Shown here: one piece after another, positions 33,755 through 43,742 of the stretch
Layout: every line of letters begins with the position of its first letter
Numbering within the stretch: the stretch's first letter is position 1
Assembly: GCA_038117205.1 (NCBI GenBank)
Contig: JAYOFL010000008.1
Coordinates: forward strand, 16,525 to 80,524
DNA: 64,000 nt
Reading direction: 5' to 3'
Source: JAQBZY01 sp038117205
Lineage (GTDB): Bacteria > Pseudomonadota > Alphaproteobacteria > Rhodospirillales > Casp-alpha2
The notes under the pieces: model-generated
The model's database searches: none
What the model was told of the DNA's origin: nothing
Seen by the model: the letters and a program-made list of their open reading frames with translations, nothing else
Position numbers and translations under genes: made by a program

Positions 33755-35058
33755 TCTTCGTCGTTTCCTTTTTCCTTGGCTTGTTCCTTGGAGAGCGCGG
33801 TGAGGATTTCCAGGCATTTGCCGCGATCGGCGCGGAAGCCGTCGTGCGCCCACCAGTCCTCGACGGCGCGCAGCAGCCGCCCCATCTCCGGCCCCGGCGG
33901 GAAACCGAGCAACTTGGCATCCTCGCCGCCGATCGGAAACGGCGGCGGCGACCAGGCAGCGGCCGTCTCGACCTGCGCCATGCGGGCCTGCGTTTCCTTG
34001 CCCGGCAGCTTGGCGACGTCGTCCAGGCGTTCCGCCCAGGCGATGATGGCGCGGTCGCGGACCCGCTCGCCGCCGTAGCCGTGGATGAGCTTCTTCGTCT
34101 GCTCGACGGTGGTGTCGGCGATCAGCTTCGGCAGCTCCGCCAGCAGGCCGGCGAGCCGCTCATGCTCGCGGTTCGAAAGGCGAAACCGCCGGGAGATGAT
34201 ATCCGCGTCGGCGCCGGGGCCGAGGACGGCGGCGAGGCGGCGGATCGGGTCGGGGTGCAGCCCTTCGACGATCAGGCCGCGCGATACCAGCCAGGCGGCA
34301 CTCCTGAGGCGGCCGATCTTGGTCGCCTCCGGCAGGATCACGTCCAAGACGCCGGCGCTCCGCATCAGGATGAAGATGTCCGCCGGATCGGGCGACAGCA
34401 GGATCTTCAGAAGCTCGTCGCGAATACGTTCCGCCGACAGGGTCTTCAGCTTCTCGGCGTTCTTGCGGCAGGCGGCGAAGGCGTCGTCGTCCTCGGGCGG
34501 ACGGCCGTAATGTCCCTGGAAACGGAAGAAGCGGAGGATGCGGAGATAGTCCTCCTCCACCCGCTTGTTGGCGCGGCCGACGAACCGGACGCGGCCGTGC
34601 GCCAAATCGGGAATGCCCTCGAAGTAATCGTAGACGTCGCCGTCCGGCGTCGCCGACAGGGCGTTGATGGTGAAGTCGCGCCTGGACGCGTCGGCCACCC
34701 AGTCGTCGGTGAAGGCGACGGTGGCGTGCCGGCCGTCGGTTTCGACGTCGACGCGGAGCGTCGTCACCTCGTAGCTGTGCTCGCCCAGGATGGCCGTCAC
34801 GGTGCCGTGCTCGAGGCCGGTCGGAATGACCCGCACGCCGGCCTGGCGCAGCAGTTCCATGGCCCGCTCGGGCAATTCCGGGGTGGCGATGTCGATGTCC
34901 TTCACCGGGCGCTTGGCGAGCGCGTCGCGCACGCAGCCGCCGACGAAGCGGGCCGGCTTGCCGTCGGCGGCGAGCGCCTTCATGACGGTCCGGGTGTCTT
35001 CCGACGTCAGCCACGGCGCGGGATCGAGCTTGCCGGTCGGGTCGCGGCTGGCGTGCAT
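33751..35058 (-). CDS. CCA tRNA nucleotidyltransferase/poly(A) polymerase family protein
   Basis: A 435-residue class II nucleotidyltransferase that likely adds or repairs the 3' CCA of tRNAs. The head domain has FVGGCVRDAL and DIDIATPELPE with the two metal-binding aspartates; RRDFTINAL and the RNA-binding segments EEDYLRILRFFRF and LSAERIRDELLKIL follow. GTG at 35067, nine bases after an AAGGA, is an equally possible start. Confidence 0.93.
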   Translation of the reverse strand: MHASRDPTGKLDPAPWLTSEDTRTVMKALAADGKPARFVGGCVRDALAKRPVKDIDIATPELPERAMELLRQAGVRVIPTGLEHGTVTAILGEHSYEVTTLRVDVETDGRHATVAFTDDWVADASRRDFTINALSATPDGDVYDYFEGIPDLAHGRVRFVGRANKRVEEDYLRILRFFRFQGHYGRPPEDDDAFAACRKNAEKLKTLSAERIRDELLKILLSPDPADIFILMRSAGVLDVILPEATKIGRLRSAAWLVSRGLIVEGLHPDPIRRLAAVLGPGADADIISRRFRLSNREHERLAGLLAELPKLIADTTVEQTKKLIHGYGGERVRDRAIIAWAERLDDVAKLPGKETQARMAQVETAAAWSPPPFPIGGEDAKLLGFPPGPEMGRLLRAVEDWWAHDGFRADRGKCLEILTALSKEQAKEKGNDEE

Positions 35059-35072
35059 GGAAACCACGGTGG

Positions 35073-35381
35073 CTATTCCTTGCGCTTGGCGGGCGGCTCC
35101 ACCGGCCGGTATTCCGGCGGCAGGATCTTGCCGTCCTGCAGGCGGGGGGCAATGTAGAGCCCCTGGCCGGGCTTGTCCCCCGACATGAGCGCCAAGCTCA
35201 CCATGCTGATCGCGAACAGAATGAAGCCGGCGACGATGCACCAGAAGACCGGCCCCTTTTCGATGCCCGGCGCCTCGCCGCCATGCTTGGCGGCATAGCG
35301 GCGCCGATAGGCGTTCCAGGTGAGATAGAGCGCCAGCGGACCCAACAGCGGCACGATATATGTGAAAAGCATGCGGACCAT
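35073..35381 (-). CDS. DUF6111-like small membrane protein
   Basis: A 102-residue protein with two membrane helices (residues about 4-20, LFTYIVPLLGPLALYLT, and 45-65, VFWCIVAGFILFAISMVSL). A basic loop separates them and the tail is proline-rich. It resembles the DUF6111 family of alphaproteobacteria, function unknown. It sits between the Nudix and CCA-transferase genes, 14-15 bases from each. Confidence 0.72.
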   Translation of the reverse strand: MVRMLFTYIVPLLGPLALYLTWNAYRRRYAAKHGGEAPGIEKGPVFWCIVAGFILFAISMVSLALMSGDKPGQGLYIAPRLQDGKILPPEYRPVEPPAKRKE

Positions 35382-35392
35382 GCGGCGCCTCG

Positions 35393-36004
35393 TCAGCCGG
35401 TTCGGTACAGAACGTCGTAGAGGTTCCTGATCATGCCGGCCGTGGCGCCCCAGATGTAACGGTCGCCGTAAGGCATGGCGTAGAATTCCCGGCGCGTGCC
35501 GTTGTGGACGCGGAAGTCGCGGCGGTGATTGGCGGGATCGAGCAGGAAAGACAGCGGCACTTCGAACACGTCCGCCACCTCGAAAGGGTCCGGTTTGACG
35601 GCGTAATCCGGGTGGACGAGGCCGACGATCGGCGTCACCGAAAAACCGGTGCGGGTGATGTACTGATCGAGACGGCCGACGATCCGGACGTGCGCCCGGT
35701 CGAGGCCCACTTCCTCTTCCGCTTCCCGGAGCGCCGTTTCCTCCGGCGAGCCGTCCCCGTCGTCGACGTGGCCGCCGGGAAAGCTGATCTGGCCGGGATG
35801 GTGCTCCAGGTGATCCGTCCGCTGCGTCAGCATCAGGGTCAGGCCCGTCCGGCGGTCGACGACCGGTACCAGCACGGCGGCCTCGCGAAGCTTGGTTCCG
35901 GGCGTCATGCCCGGATTGAGGTCGTGATCGCCCCGGGACGAGCTTCGAATGCCCGGATTCTCGAAGGAATCGCGAAGCCGGTCGATGATCACTTCGCGGT
36001 TCAT
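35393..36004 (-). CDS. Nudix hydrolase, coenzyme A pyrophosphatase-like
   Basis: A 203-residue Nudix enzyme of the CoA pyrophosphatase type. The pre-Nudix motif LTQRTDHLEHHPGQISFPGG leads into the Nudix box, with core REAEEEVGL near residues 93-101. Such enzymes hydrolyse CoA or related diphosphates. Its start overlaps the DUF1285 stop (ATGA). Confidence 0.9.
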   Translation of the reverse strand: MNREVIIDRLRDSFENPGIRSSSRGDHDLNPGMTPGTKLREAAVLVPVVDRRTGLTLMLTQRTDHLEHHPGQISFPGGHVDDGDGSPEETALREAEEEVGLDRAHVRIVGRLDQYITRTGFSVTPIVGLVHPDYAVKPDPFEVADVFEVPLSFLLDPANHRRDFRVHNGTRREFYAMPYGDRYIWGATAGMIRNLYDVLYRTG

Positions 36005-36627
36005 GCCGGCTCTTCCGTTTCGCCGAGCGTGAAAAGCACACCGTCGCTTTCGACGGCGAGGACCTCCCGGCTATCGAGCCGTCTGGGCTCGGCGAGGTCG
36101 GCCAATTCGTAGAACACGGGCCGGGCGATCAGCGCTTCCGTGCCGTCGGCCGCGATCCGGAGATAGGGGCGGGGCTCGCCGGTCTTGGCGTCCGTGGCGA
36201 CGCGAATCGGACGCTCGGCCCCGGCCGTTATCCACTTGTCGACGTTGCTCCGGAACGACAGGCGCCGCCGTCCGCCCGTTTCCTCGACCCGCAGCTCGAC
36301 GGCGACGAAAGGCGCGTCCTCGACCGAAATCCGGGCCATTTCCGCCGGCGTGACCAGCCAATAGGCGCCGTCGGCGTCGCGCCGCACCACGCTCGCGAAC
36401 AGTTTCACCAGTTCTTTGCGAAGGATGGGGGTGCCGTGATAAAACCATTGTCCATTCGCGGCGATGCGCATGTCGATGTCGCCGCAGTTGACCCGCCCGG
36501 CGCGGGACGCAATGCCCCGGGGCGGCGGACAGACTCCCACGGAATCTCCCGGGGAAACTCCCAGGGAACTCTTGGCGCCCCTACCTACTTTTCTGACGGC
36601 TTCTAGATTTTCCACTCGACCGGTCAT
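36001..36627 (-). CDS. DUF1285 domain protein
   Basis: A 208-residue protein with the DUF1285 core starting at CGDIDMRIAANGQWFYHG near residue 48, then GTPILRKELVKLFASVV and WLVTPAEMARI. Family function is unknown. ATG 36627 is kept because the domain begins upstream of the next methionine. First gene of the reverse operon DUF1285-Nudix-DUF6111-CCA transferase-SGNH; the divergent moxR starts 38 bases away, so both promoters must be packed into this gap or lie within the genes. Confidence 0.85.
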   Translation of the reverse strand: MTGRVENLEAVRKVGRGAKSSLGVSPGDSVGVCPPPRGIASRAGRVNCGDIDMRIAANGQWFYHGTPILRKELVKLFASVVRRDADGAYWLVTPAEMARISVEDAPFVAVELRVEETGGRRRLSFRSNVDKWITAGAERPIRVATDAKTGEPRPYLRIAADGTEALIARPVFYELADLAEPRRLDSREVLAVESDGVLFTLGETEEPA

Positions 36628-36665
36628 ACGTTACGATCATAGCGACAGTTGATGGAGTATACGAC

Positions 36666-37694
36666 GTGACAGCGACTGCCAGCCCAGAAAATAAAGATAG
36701 CCTGCAAACCGCGGAAGACCAGGGCGCGGTGGCGAAAATCGACGGTTTGGCGGCGCAGATGACGCGCGCCCGGGAAGCCGTGGCGGACTGCATCTACGGC
36801 CAGGAACGGGTCATCGAAGAGGCGCTGGTGACGCTCTTGGCGGGCGGTCACGTACTTTTGATCGGCGTCCCCGGCCTCGGCAAGACGCGCCTGGTCGAGA
36901 CCCTCGGCACCGTATTTGGGCTCTCCGACAAGCGGGTCCAGTTCACGCCGGATCTAATGCCCGCCGACATCCTCGGCTCGGAAGTGCTGGAGGAATCGGA
37001 AACCGGCAAGCGGTCGTTCCGCTTCATCAAGGGGCCGGTTTTCTGCCAACTGCTGATGGCCGATGAAATCAACCGCGCCAGCCCGCGCACGCAGTCCGCG
37101 CTCCTGCAGGCGATGCAGGAAAAGCGCGTTTCCGTCGCCGGCCAGTACCACGACCTGCCGCGCCCCTTTCACGTCCTGGCGACGCAGAACCCGCTCGAAC
37201 AGGAAGGCACCTATCCGCTCCCCGAGGCGCAGCTCGACCGCTTCTTCATGCAGGTCGACGTCGAATACCCGGACCTGGAGGCCGAGCGCGCCATTCTGGT
37301 GAACACTACCGGCACGCTGGAAGCCATGCCGCGGCGGATCATGGACGCCGACGAACTGATGGCGGCGCAGCGCCTGGTGCGCTCCGTCCCGGTCGGCGAA
37401 AGCGTCGCCGAGTCGATCCTGACCCTGGTCCGCGCCGGCCGGCCGGAATCCTCCGACATCGCCGCCGTGCAGACCAACGTTTCCTGGGGACCCGGGCCCC
37501 GCGCCTCGCAGGCCTTGATGCTGGGCGTGCGCGCCCGCGCCGTCCTGCACGGCCGGGTCGCGCCGAGCGTCGACGACGTTCTGGCCCTTGCCCATCCGAT
37601 CCTCCGCCACCGCATGGCGCTGACGTTCGCGGCGCGCGCCGAGGGCATCACGTTGACGGATATCATCGACGGTCTTTGCGACCGGATCGCTTGA
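36666..37694 (+). CDS. MoxR family AAA ATPase
   Basis: A 342-residue AAA+ ATPase with Walker A GVPGLGKT and Walker B LLMADEINRASPRTQ. Further motifs are the sensor ATQNPLEQEGTYPLPEAQLDRF and a C-terminal lid helix. MoxR ATPases act as chaperones or metal-insertion factors, usually with VWA-domain partners, and the three genes downstream fit that. The start is GTG 36666. Confidence 0.94.
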   Translation: MTATASPENKDSLQTAEDQGAVAKIDGLAAQMTRAREAVADCIYGQERVIEEALVTLLAGGHVLLIGVPGLGKTRLVETLGTVFGLSDKRVQFTPDLMPADILGSEVLEESETGKRSFRFIKGPVFCQLLMADEINRASPRTQSALLQAMQEKRVSVAGQYHDLPRPFHVLATQNPLEQEGTYPLPEAQLDRFFMQVDVEYPDLEAERAILVNTTGTLEAMPRRIMDADELMAAQRLVRSVPVGESVAESILTLVRAGRPESSDIAAVQTNVSWGPGPRASQALMLGVRARAVLHGRVAPSVDDVLALAHPILRHRMALTFAARAEGITLTDIIDGLCDRIA

Positions 37695-37741
37695 GCGTGT
37701 CGGCCGCCGGCGGTTGCGGGGCGATTTGAAGGGCGATTGAG

Positions 37742-38623
37742 ATGGCCGAGCGCATCGCGCGGACGCATCACCAAGCGGAAGCCCTGGCGGCGCAACTACC
37801 GCCGCTGATGGTTGCGGCGGAACGCGTCGCCAACACCGTTTCGCAGGGCGTGCACGGCCGCCGCCGCGTCGGCCAGGGCGAGACCTTCTGGCAATTCCGC
37901 CGCTACGAATTCGGCGACGCCGTGCAGCGCATCGACTGGCGGCAGTCGGCCAAGAACGATCCCGTTTTCATCCGCGAGACCGAATGGGAAGCGGCGCAGA
38001 GCGTCTGGCTGTGGCGGGACGGTTCGGAAAGCATGCAGTTCGTCTCCGAGACCGGCCTCGTCAGCAAGAAGGAGCGGGGCGAGTTGCTGATGATGGCGCT
38101 GGCGTCGCTGCTGATCCGGGGCGGCGAGCATGTGGCGTTTCTCGACGGTGTGGCGCCGCCGGCGAACGGCCGCGCCGTGCTGGCGCGGCTCTGGTCCGAC
38201 GTCGAGGGCGGGCGGCTCGGGACGGCCGGGTTGCCGAAGTTCCGCATGCTGCCCCGGCACGGGCGGTTGGTGCTGATCGGCGATTTCCTGTCGCCGATCG
38301 AGGAAATCCGTCTCGCCATCAACGCCTATGCGCATCACGGCGTGCGCGGGCACGTGCTTCGCATCCTCGATCCCGCCGAGGAGGAGTTCCCCTTCGCCGG
38401 CCGGGTTCTGTTCGAGGGGCCGGAAGGCGAGGGCAGCACCGTCATCGGCAACGTCGAAACCATCGCCGGTGAGTACAAGCGCATCCTCGCCGCGCATCTC
38501 GCCGCCGTTGCCGACGTGGTGAAAGGCGCCGGCTGGGGCATGACGCAGCATCGCACCGACCAGGCGCCGGAGACGGCGCTGATGGCGCTCTACATGGCGC
38601 TGTCGGACGGCGGGCGGAGGTAA
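37742..38623 (+). CDS. DUF58 domain protein
   Basis: A 293-residue protein with the DUF58 core FRRYEFGDAVQRIDWRQSAK near residue 58 and a VWA-like fold after VWLWRDGSESMQF. DUF58 proteins are the usual partner of MoxR ATPases. It lies 47 bases downstream of moxR, and 3 bases before the DUF4159 gene. Confidence 0.9.
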   Translation: MAERIARTHHQAEALAAQLPPLMVAAERVANTVSQGVHGRRRVGQGETFWQFRRYEFGDAVQRIDWRQSAKNDPVFIRETEWEAAQSVWLWRDGSESMQFVSETGLVSKKERGELLMMALASLLIRGGEHVAFLDGVAPPANGRAVLARLWSDVEGGRLGTAGLPKFRMLPRHGRLVLIGDFLSPIEEIRLAINAYAHHGVRGHVLRILDPAEEEFPFAGRVLFEGPEGEGSTVIGNVETIAGEYKRILAAHLAAVADVVKGAGWGMTQHRTDQAPETALMALYMALSDGGRR

Positions 38624-38626
38624 CGG

Positions 38627-41347
38627 GTGTTCGGTATCGGCGCATTGTCCTTCGCCGCACCCTGGGCGCTCGTCACACTCGTCGCGCTGCCGGCCATCTG
38701 GTGGCTGCTGCGCCTGACGCCGCCGATCCCGAAGCGTTTCGTCTTTCCGCCCATCCGCCTGCTGCTCGGCATCACCGCCGAGCGCGAGACCCCGGCGCAG
38801 ACGCCCTGGTGGTTGTTGCTGCTGCGGCTCCTGATCGCGGCGCTCGTTATCTTCGGCGCGTCGCGGCCGCTGCTGAACGCCGAACCGCCCCTGGAAGGGC
38901 AGGGGCCGGTGATCGTCGTCGTCGACAACGGCTGGTCCGCGGCCGCCGGCTGGGAAGCGCGGCACCGGGTCCTGCAAGGTATCGTCGACAAGGCGGCGCG
39001 CGGCGACCGCCGCATCGTCATGATGGAAACGGCGCCGCCCGCCGACGGCGGCGCGGTGACGGTCAAGGCGCTCGGTCCGACCGAGGCGAAGACCGCCGCC
39101 GCCCGGATGACGCCGCAACCGTGGCCGGTCCGGCGCGATCTTGCCGCCGAGGCGCTGGCCGGCTGGGCGGAGGGATTCAAGGACATCGCCGACGTGCGCT
39201 GGCTGTCGGACGGCATCGCCGGCCCCGGCGACGAGGTTTTGGCGGAACGCCTCGACGCGCTCGGCCGGTTGCACGTCTACGGCATGACCGGCATGTCGGC
39301 GCCGCTCCTGCGGTTGCCCAGGCCGGAACCGGAGGGATTGGTCTCGGAAATCGAGCGCGCCGACGTGGCGACAGCGGCGACCTATGAGGTGCGCGGCCTC
39401 GACGCCGAAGGACAGGTGATCGTCGTCGGTCAGGCCGGCATGGACGCCGGGACGACACGGACGGAGGTGAGCCTGAAGGCGCCGCCGGAAATTCTCAACC
39501 GCGTCGAGCGGATGCAGATCGGCGCCGGCGAGACGGTCGGCGCGGTGACGCTGCTCGACGGCCGTTGGCGCCGCCGCCCGGTCGGCCTCGTCTCGGTCGG
39601 CGGCATCGGTGAGGCGCAGCCGCTACTCGGACGCCTCTATTATATCGAGCGCGCGCTCCGCAACGCGACCACGCTCAGGACCGGCGGCGTCACGCCGCTT
39701 CTGGCGCAACCGCTTTCCATGCTCGTGCTGGCCGATCCCGGTGAATTGCCGGCCGCCGAGGTCGCCGCCATCGAGGATTGGATGGAGCGGGGCGGCATGA
39801 CGGTCCGCTTCGCCGGCCCGGCGCTGGCCCGCCGTTCGACGGAAGAGAGCCCGACGGCGGCGGCGACGCCCGATCCGTTGCTGCCTGTCACCCTTCGCGG
39901 CGGCGACAGGGTCATCGGCGGGGCCATGTCCTGGCGCCAGCCGATGGGATTGCAGGCCTTTCCGGCGGCGGGACCGTTCGCCGGCCTCGTCGTGCCGCCG
40001 GACGTCAAGGTCAGGCGGCAAATTCTCGCGCAGCCGACCCCCGATCTTTCCGAGAAGACGTGGGCGGCGCTGTCCGACGGCACGCCGCTCGTCACCGCCG
40101 AACGGAAAGGCAAGGGCTGGCTGGTCCTTTTCCATACCTCGGCCAACGCCGAGTGGTCGAACCTGCCGCTGTCGGGCGTGTTCGTGGAAATGATGGCGAG
40201 GCTGCTGACCCTCGGCCAGGGCGTCGATGCGGTCGGCGACACGCCGCCGCTGGCGCCGATCAAGACCCTCGACGCCTTCGCGCGGGCCGGCGATCCGCCG
40301 GCGGTCGCGCGCGCCGTCACCGTCGCCGAGCTTCCCGATCTGGTGCCGTCGCCGCAGCATCCGCCCGGCATCTACGGCGCCGCCGATCTCAAGCGCGCCT
40401 TCAATCTGCCGGGCGCGCTGGAACCCTTGGAGCCGCTCGATCTGGCGCGCGACGGCGTGACGCGCCTGGACTATGTGGCGCCGAAGGAATCCGATCTCGG
40501 CGGCGCGTTGCTGGCGGCGGCGCTGCTGCTCTTCATGCTCGATCTCCTGGCCGGTCTCTGGGTCCGGGGCGGCGGGCGGCGGCGCATGGCGGCGGCGGCC
40601 GTGCTGTTCGGTGTGCTGCTGGCCGGCGGTTCCGCGTCGGCGGCGCCGGACGAGAAATTCGCCCGCGAGAACAGCCTGGAAACGCGCCTCGCCTATCTCA
40701 AGACAGGCGACGAACGTCTCGACAACGTTAGCCGTCTCGGCCTGAACGGCCTGACGATCATGCTGGCCAGACGCACGGCGGCGGAGCTCGGCCCGCCGCA
40801 GGCGGTCGATCCGTCGCGTGACGAGCTCGCCTTCTTTCCCCTGATCTATTGGCCCGTTACCGAGGACTACCGGATCGACGACACGGCCCGGCTGGCGGTG
40901 AAGGCATACCTGCGCAACGGCGGCACCATCCTGTTCGACGGCCGCGATCAGGGCGGCATCGCGCAGACGCAGGCGTTGCGACACATCGCGGAAATCCTCG
41001 ACCTGCCGGCCCTGGTGCCGGTGCCGACGAACCATGTGATCGGCCGCGCCTTCTACCTGCTGAACGATTTTCCGGGCCGCTTCGCCGGTTCGCAGGTGTG
41101 GATCGAGCGCGCCGGCGAGCGGGTCAACGACGGCGTGTCGCCGGTCATCGCCGGCTCCAACGACTGGGCGGCGGCGTGGGCGCTCGACGACGCGCAACGG
41201 CCGCTGTTTCCGGTGGTGCCGGGCGGCGAGCGGCAGCGCGAACTCGCGTTCCGCTTCGGCATCAATCTCGTCATGCACGTGCTGACCGGGAACTATAAAT
41301 CCGATCAGGTGCACCTGCGCTCGATCCTGAAGAGGCTCGGCGAATGA
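38627..41347 (+). CDS. Large membrane protein: BatA-like N-terminus with C-terminal DUF4159
   Basis: A 906-residue protein. The N-terminus has the BatA-type pair of helices (FAAPWALVTLVALPAIWWLL and WWLLLLRLLIAALVIFGAS), followed by a VWA-like region, a further helix near residue 630 (GALLAAALLLFMLDLLAGLW) and a helix near residue 655. The last 230 residues (NSLETRLAYLKTGDERLDNV onwards) form the DUF4159 domain. Starts at GTG 38627 and ends in an ATGA overlap with the next gene. Likely the envelope partner of MoxR and DUF58. Confidence 0.88.
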   Translation: MFGIGALSFAAPWALVTLVALPAIWWLLRLTPPIPKRFVFPPIRLLLGITAERETPAQTPWWLLLLRLLIAALVIFGASRPLLNAEPPLEGQGPVIVVVDNGWSAAAGWEARHRVLQGIVDKAARGDRRIVMMETAPPADGGAVTVKALGPTEAKTAAARMTPQPWPVRRDLAAEALAGWAEGFKDIADVRWLSDGIAGPGDEVLAERLDALGRLHVYGMTGMSAPLLRLPRPEPEGLVSEIERADVATAATYEVRGLDAEGQVIVVGQAGMDAGTTRTEVSLKAPPEILNRVERMQIGAGETVGAVTLLDGRWRRRPVGLVSVGGIGEAQPLLGRLYYIERALRNATTLRTGGVTPLLAQPLSMLVLADPGELPAAEVAAIEDWMERGGMTVRFAGPALARRSTEESPTAAATPDPLLPVTLRGGDRVIGGAMSWRQPMGLQAFPAAGPFAGLVVPPDVKVRRQILAQPTPDLSEKTWAALSDGTPLVTAERKGKGWLVLFHTSANAEWSNLPLSGVFVEMMARLLTLGQGVDAVGDTPPLAPIKTLDAFARAGDPPAVARAVTVAELPDLVPSPQHPPGIYGAADLKRAFNLPGALEPLEPLDLARDGVTRLDYVAPKESDLGGALLAAALLLFMLDLLAGLWVRGGGRRRMAAAAVLFGVLLAGGSASAAPDEKFARENSLETRLAYLKTGDERLDNVSRLGLNGLTIMLARRTAAELGPPQAVDPSRDELAFFPLIYWPVTEDYRIDDTARLAVKAYLRNGGTILFDGRDQGGIAQTQALRHIAEILDLPALVPVPTNHVIGRAFYLLNDFPGRFAGSQVWIERAGERVNDGVSPVIAGSNDWAAAWALDDAQRPLFPVVPGGERQRELAFRFGINLVMHVLTGNYKSDQVHLRSILKRLGE

Positions 41348-43428
41348 CGGCGGAAATCGTCTGGAACCCGGTCCTGCCGCCGTCGGTCATCGCCGCGCTG
41401 GCGGCGCTCGGCCTGCTGCTTGTGGTCTTCCAGGCGTTCCGGGCCGGCCTACGCGGAACGGTCTCCCGGGCGCTCCTGGTGGCGGCGCTGGCGGCGGCAT
41501 TGTTCGATCCGCGCGTCAGCATTGAGGAACGGGTGCCGCAGACCGACATCGCCGTCATCGTCACGGACGAATCGTCGAGCCAGAAGGTCCGCACCCGCGC
41601 CGCCGACACGCAGGCGGCGGCGGACGCCTTGGCGGCGCGATTGTCGGCGCTGGAAGGCATGGAAGTCCGGACGGTCAGCGTCGGTGACGGTGAGGGCGGC
41701 GACGGAACCCGGCTGGTCGGCGCCATCGCCGACGCGCTCGCCGAGGTGCCGCGCGCGCGGCTCGCCGGCGCCGTCGTCATCACGGACGGACAGATTCACG
41801 ACGCCGCCGCCGGGACGGCGGCGGAACTGCCCGGGCCGCTGCATTTCCTCGTCACCGGCGCGCCGAAGGAAAAGGACCGCCGTCTCGTCGTCGTCGAGGC
41901 GCCGGGTTACGGCATCGTCGGCCGGGACGTGACGATCCGCTACCGGATCGAGGATCGGGTCGCCGCCCAAGAGAAGGGGTTTGGCAGCAATCTGGTCGAC
42001 GTCGTCATCCGCAAGGACGGCGTCGAGGTCGAGAGATCGAAGGTGCCGGCCGGCGCCGAGATGGTCTACGAACTGATCCTGGAACATGCCGGCCAGAACG
42101 TCATCGAGATCGAGGCGGCGCCGGCCGAGGACGAGCTATCCGCCGTCAACAACCGCGCCGTGCTCAGCATCAACGGCGTGCGCGACCGGTTGCGCGTGCT
42201 GCTGGTTTCGGGCCAGCCGCACGCCGGCGAGCGGACGTGGCGCAACCTGCTCAAATCGGATCCCTCCGTCGATCTGGTGCACTTCACCATTCTCAGGCCG
42301 CCGGAGAAGAACGACTTCACGCCCTTGAACGAAATCTCGCTGATCGCCTTTCCGGTGCGCGAGCTGTTCGAGGAAAAGATCGCAGAATTCGATCTGATCG
42401 TGCTCGACCGCTACATGGTGCGCGACGTGCTGCCGCCGCAGTACTTCCGGAACATCGCCACCTACGTGCGGAACGGCGGCGCGTTGCTGCTGGCGGTCGG
42501 CCCCGAATTCGCCGGTCTCCGCAGCCTGGCGCGGACGCCGTTGCAGGAAATCCTGCCGGCGGCGCCGACCGGCCGGGTGCTGGAGAACCGTTTCAAGCCG
42601 CGCATCGACGAGCTGGGACACCGCCATCCGGTGACGGCCGCGTTGCCGGGGGCCGTGGTGCCCGGCCGCAACGATCTGGAGCCCACCTGGGGTGCGTGGT
42701 TCCGCCAGATCGACATCGCGCCGTCGACCGGCGCGACCGTGATGTCCGGCTTGGAAGGGAAGCCGCTGTTGATCCTCGAGCGGGTCGACAAGGGCCGCGT
42801 CGGCCTGTTCGCCAGCGATCATCTGTGGCTGTGGTCGCGCGGCTACGACGACGGCGGGCCGCAGGCGGAACTGACGCGCCGGCTCGCGCACTGGCTGATG
42901 AAGGAACCGGAACTGGAAGAAGAAGGCCTGTTCGCTCGCGTCGACGGTTCCGACGTGGTGATCGAGCGGCGCAGTCTGCAGCCGGACGCCGGGGAGGTTT
43001 CCGTGACGTCGCCGAGCGGCGAAGCCCGGAAGGTGAAGCTCGAGGCCGGCCCCTCCGGCCGGTCGAGTGCGCGCATCGCCGCCGACGAGGTGGGGCTCTA
43101 CAAGATCGAGAGCGGCGCGCACGTCGCCTTCGCCGCCGTCGGCGCGCTCAATCCGCTGGAACTCGCCGACCTCCGCGCCGACACGGCGACGGCGAAGAAA
43201 CTCGCCGACGACAACGGCGGCTCCGTGCGCTGGCTCGCCGATGGCCTGCCCGAGGTGCGCGGCGTGGCGCCCGGCCGTCAGGTCGCCGGCCAAGGCTGGA
43301 TCGGCATGGTGCGCAACGACTCCTTCGCCGTCACCGGCGTCACGTCGGTGCCGCTGCTGCCGTGGTGGCTGGTGATCTTCTGTGGCGTCGGCCTGGCCTG
43401 TCTCGCCTGGTGGCGCGAAGGCCGTTAG
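41344..43428 (+). CDS. VWA/glutamine-amidotransferase-like membrane protein
   Basis: A 694-residue protein with an N-terminal helix pair (VIAALAALGLLLVVF and ALLVAALAAALFDP), a VWA-like domain with a DESSSQ adhesion-type segment (residues about 60-180), a central amidotransferase-like domain (VLLVSGQPHAGERTWRNLLK) and a C-terminal helix. It belongs to the same operon as moxR and the DUF58 gene. Confidence 0.85.
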   Translation: MTAEIVWNPVLPPSVIAALAALGLLLVVFQAFRAGLRGTVSRALLVAALAAALFDPRVSIEERVPQTDIAVIVTDESSSQKVRTRAADTQAAADALAARLSALEGMEVRTVSVGDGEGGDGTRLVGAIADALAEVPRARLAGAVVITDGQIHDAAAGTAAELPGPLHFLVTGAPKEKDRRLVVVEAPGYGIVGRDVTIRYRIEDRVAAQEKGFGSNLVDVVIRKDGVEVERSKVPAGAEMVYELILEHAGQNVIEIEAAPAEDELSAVNNRAVLSINGVRDRLRVLLVSGQPHAGERTWRNLLKSDPSVDLVHFTILRPPEKNDFTPLNEISLIAFPVRELFEEKIAEFDLIVLDRYMVRDVLPPQYFRNIATYVRNGGALLLAVGPEFAGLRSLARTPLQEILPAAPTGRVLENRFKPRIDELGHRHPVTAALPGAVVPGRNDLEPTWGAWFRQIDIAPSTGATVMSGLEGKPLLILERVDKGRVGLFASDHLWLWSRGYDDGGPQAELTRRLAHWLMKEPELEEEGLFARVDGSDVVIERRSLQPDAGEVSVTSPSGEARKVKLEAGPSGRSSARIAADEVGLYKIESGAHVAFAAVGALNPLELADLRADTATAKKLADDNGGSVRWLADGLPEVRGVAPGRQVAGQGWIGMVRNDSFAVTGVTSVPLLPWWLVIFCGVGLACLAWWREGR

Positions 43429-43430
43429 GC

Positions 43431-43742
43431 CTAGGCCCACTTGTCCCAGTAGGGCTCCGGCCCGAACCAATCCGCCATGAAATCGACGAAGCCGCGGATC
43501 TTGGCCGACATGTGCCGTCGGTGCGGGTAGAGCGCGTGCACGCTGAGCGTATCGGCCTCGAACGCGTCCAGGATCGTCACCAGCCGGCCGTCCCGCAGCC
43601 CCTCGCCGCAGAAGAACGTCGGCGTCATGTAGACGCCGAGGCCGGCGATGGCGGCCTCCACCAGGACGTTGCCGCTGTTGGCGTGGAAGCGGCCGTCGAC
43701 GCGGACTTCGAACGGACCGCCGGCGTCTTCGTTTTCCCGCGC
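43431..43742 (-). pseudogene. Remnant of a LysR-family regulator (C-terminal about 100 residues)
   Basis: The reverse frame ending at 43431 reads the distal half of a LysR ligand-binding domain: FHANSGNVLVEAAIAGLGVY, then LVTILDAFEADTLSVHALYP, then RHMSAKIRGFVDFMADWFG. Upstream of about 43742 the homology stops, and the DNA is the promoter and start of the next forward gene. The helix-turn-helix and first ligand subdomain are gone, so this is a truncated gene. The forward gene at 43788 has taken its place. Confidence 0.75.
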
